Part shown: positions 21,476 through 22,893 of the stretch, piece after piece
How positions within the stretch are numbered: position 1 is the first letter of the stretch
How the letters are laid out: every line of letters begins with the position of its first letter
Made by a program: the position numbers and the translations under genes
Origin: Austwickia sp040006675
GTDB lineage: Bacteria > Actinomycetota > Actinomycetes > Actinomycetales > Dermatophilaceae
Reading direction: 5' to 3'
DNA length: 22,893 nucleotides
Assembly: GCA_040006675.1 (NCBI GenBank)
Contig: JBDTWM010000038.1
Coordinates: 1 to 22,893, forward strand
Notes under the pieces: generated by a model
The model's database searches: none
What the model saw: the letters and a program-made list of their open reading frames with translations, nothing else
What the model was told of the DNA's origin: nothing

Positions 21476-22405
21476 ATGAACGTCACCCGCCGCCGAACTG
21501 TCGGCCTCGCCATCGCGCTCACGCTCGCCACCGGACTGGCCGCCTGCGGCTCGGGCGGCTCGGACCCGCTCGCCACGCGCGGCGCCTCCTCCGGTTCGGG
21601 CACCAGCGGCGCCTCGGTCGTCGTCGGCTCAGCCGACTTCTCCGAGAGCGTCGTCCTGGCCGAGGCCTACGCCGGGGCGCTGAGAGGCAAGGGAGTTAAC
21701 GCGTCCACAAAAACCAATATCGGCTCGCGCGAGGTCTACTTGCGAGCGCTGCAAGACGGCTCGATCAACGCGGTCCCTGAGTACACCGGCGCCCTAGCCC
21801 TGTTCTACAAGAAGGATTACAACGAGACCGACCCGCAGAAGGTGTACGAGGAACTCACCAAGCTCGTGCCGTCAGGCTTCACCGTGCTGGACCGCTCCGT
21901 CGCGGAGGACAAGGACTCCCTGACGGTCACCAAGGAGACGGCCGACAAGCTCTCCTTGCGCACGATCGACGATCTTTCCGGTAAGGCCAGCAACTTGGTG
22001 CTCGGCGCCCCCGCCGAGTTCGCCACTCGCGCGCAGGGGATTCCCGGGCTGAAGACCGTGTACGGCATCACGTTCAAGGAGACTCGCGCGCTCAAGGGGC
22101 AGGCGCTCGTCCAGGCGCTGGTCAACGGGCAGGTCGACGTGGCCAACATCTTCACCACCGACCCGGCGATCACGGCCCACTCACTGGTGGTGTTGGAGGA
22201 CACGAAGCGCAACTTCGGGACCCAGAACGTGGTCCCCCTCGTCGCGACCGCGTCGGCGACCCCCCAGGTGAGGGACGCCCTCAACGGGGTATCGGCCAAG
22301 CTCACCACCGACGGGTTGCGGGACCTCGTCGCGCAGGTCGACATCGACAAGAAGGACGCGAAGGACGTCGCCAAGGCGTGGTTGGCGACGAACGGCCTCA
22401 GCTGA
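21476..22405 (+). CDS. opuCC: Osmoprotectant ABC transporter substrate-binding lipoprotein
   Basis: 309 residues. A lipoprotein signal peptide (MNVTRRRTVGLAIALTLATGLAAC) with lipobox LAAC puts the lipidated Cys at 24, followed by a Gly/Ser-rich linker. The mature part is OpuAC/ProX-like: VVVGSADFSESVVLAEAYAGAL, INAVPEYTGAL, LGAPAEFATRAQGIPGLKTVYGITF, ALVQALVNGQVDVANIFTTDPAI and NVVPLV. These match the glycine betaine/carnitine/choline receptor group; the exact ligand (betaine, choline, carnitine, ectoine) is not decided. GAGGA lies just before ATG 21476. An 81-nt gap separates it from the permease; it is the last gene of the operon, and the usual separate ribosome site would allow higher production of the receptor. 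Confidence 0.94.
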   Translation: MNVTRRRTVGLAIALTLATGLAACGSGGSDPLATRGASSGSGTSGASVVVGSADFSESVVLAEAYAGALRGKGVNASTKTNIGSREVYLRALQDGSINAVPEYTGALALFYKKDYNETDPQKVYEELTKLVPSGFTVLDRSVAEDKDSLTVTKETADKLSLRTIDDLSGKASNLVLGAPAEFATRAQGIPGLKTVYGITFKETRALKGQALVQALVNGQVDVANIFTTDPAITAHSLVVLEDTKRNFGTQNVVPLVATASATPQVRDALNGVSAKLTTDGLRDLVAQVDIDKKDAKDVAKAWLATNGLS

Positions 22406-22419
22406 GTCCCCCCGCCCAA

Positions 22420-22433
22420 GGTCGGTGCCGACC
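22420..22433. terminator. Hairpin between the transporter operon and the convergent gene
   Basis: GGTCG-GTGC-CGACC is a perfect 5-bp stem 14 nt after the opuCC-type stop, in the gap before a convergent gene. It lacks a T tract. The remainder of 22434-22580 shows no gene. Confidence 0.3.
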
Positions 22434-22580
22434 CAGCTTCATCGGCAGCGGCTCGCGCCTGACGCCGGTCGCGCTGTGGTCCTGGTCGTCGTCCTGCACC
22501 CGCAGGCGCGATCGCCGCCCCGCTGCTGCCCAACCTCAACGGGACCGGCGTCGGCTGTCGACCAGCGGCGAGGTGTGTGG

Positions 22581-22893
22581 CTACTCGCTGAGGATCTTCA
22601 GCGCCTCCGAGGCCGGCATCGTGCGCCGATCACCCAGCGTCTCGCGAAGTCTCGCCCAGGCTGCGCTATCTGCTACCGGCGCGGCGTCTGCCGACGGAGG
22701 TGCTGCTGGTACGGGTGTGGGCTGGTCCATCGGCGGCGGGCTCGCAGCCTCCGGGGTCGGGGTCGGGGTCGGGGTCGGCTCGACCGCTGCCTCGGGTGTC
22801 GACGTGGACGGTTGAACCGCCGGCGCAGCGGCAGCGACGGGAGCTGCAGCCACCGGTGCGGGGACGGTAGTGACCGGTGCGGGTTCTGCAGCC
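22581..22893 (-). CDS. C-terminal part of a Pro/Ala-rich protein, 5' end outside window
   Basis: The minus-strand frame is open from the window edge to TAG at 22583-22581, about 103 residues; a GTG at 22853 is an internal codon rather than a likely start. The visible part is a low-complexity Ala/Pro/Val/Thr linker including a PTPTPTPTP run, followed by a folded-looking end with SAAWARLRETLGDRRTMPASEALKILSE. Such linkers are common in secreted or membrane-anchored actinobacterial proteins and in multi-domain enzymes. No family can be named from this piece. The codon pattern is G/C-ending and matches the neighbours. It is convergent with the transporter operon. Confidence 0.65.
   Translation of the reverse strand, partial: AAEPAPVTTVPAPVAAAPVAAAAPAVQPSTSTPEAAVEPTPTPTPTPEAASPPPMDQPTPVPAAPPSADAAPVADSAAWARLRETLGDRRTMPASEALKILSE
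22753..22776 (+). repeat. Four tandem GGGGTC hexamers (G-quadruplex-capable)
   Basis: Four exact GGGGTC units on the + strand encode the Pro-Thr run of the minus-strand gene. The four G4 runs with 2-nt TC loops (22753-22774) satisfy the strict G-quadruplex pattern on the template strand of that gene. Confidence 0.85.

Overview
The window looks like chromosomal DNA of a high-GC Gram-positive bacterium (Actinomycetota). Codon third positions are strongly G/C biased. The window holds an ergothioneine cluster of the mycobacterial type, a Pro/Gly/Tyr-rich DUF4282 membrane protein, an actinobacterial-type Dcd, a FadE5-like acyl-CoA dehydrogenase, and several genes whose start codon lies 6-7 nt after a TAnnnT -10 element (leaderless pattern). 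No insertion sequence, phage gene, CRISPR array or origin was seen. Genus cannot be fixed from this sequence.

Layout. 1-1908 (+): C-terminal part of a CtaG-type membrane protein, then a nitrilase-superfamily amidohydrolase. 1964-3013 (-): LLM-class flavin oxidoreductase, convergent with the previous pair. 3118-3401 (+): a small two-helix membrane protein preceded by a possible Arg-rich leader peptide. 3402-5297 (-): large acyl-CoA dehydrogenase. 5298-5638: regulatory gap with a 30-bp inverted repeat and a CRP-like site. 5639-9817 (+): CYTH-CHAD polyphosphate-type protein, a small hypothetical protein, a BadF/BcrA-family (N-acetylglucosamine-kinase-like) protein and the DUF4282 protein. 9818-10190: a non-coding stretch. 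10191-13138 (+): egtB-egtC-egtD, tightly coupled. 13290-16032 (-): TetR regulator, FAD-dependent aromatic-hydroxylase-like monooxygenase and DUF2231 membrane protein, arranged as one unit. 16149-17096 (-): Gfo/Idh/MocA oxidoreductase. 17236-17306 (-): tRNA-Gly(CCC). 17562-18810 (+): dcd overlapping a maltose-O-acetyltransferase-like gene. 18904-22405 (+): a four-gene OpuC/ProU-type compatible-solute ABC transporter. 22581-end (-): C-terminal part of a Pro/Ala-rich protein running off the window.

How the genes work together. EgtD trimethylates histidine, EgtB joins hercynine to gamma-glutamylcysteine as a sulfoxide, and EgtC removes the glutamate; egtA and egtE are not beside them here. The OpuC genes form a complete osmoprotectant importer (ATPase, two permeases, lipoprotein receptor). 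The TetR/monooxygenase/DUF2231 set looks like a self-contained inducible oxidation module: a palindrome sits exactly on the -35 of a predicted leaderless promoter just ahead of the monooxygenase. I saw no clearly unprecedented multi-gene system. The best leads for something undescribed are that module, the operator-like sites near fadE, the possible leader peptide at 3118 and the structured leader at 7445.
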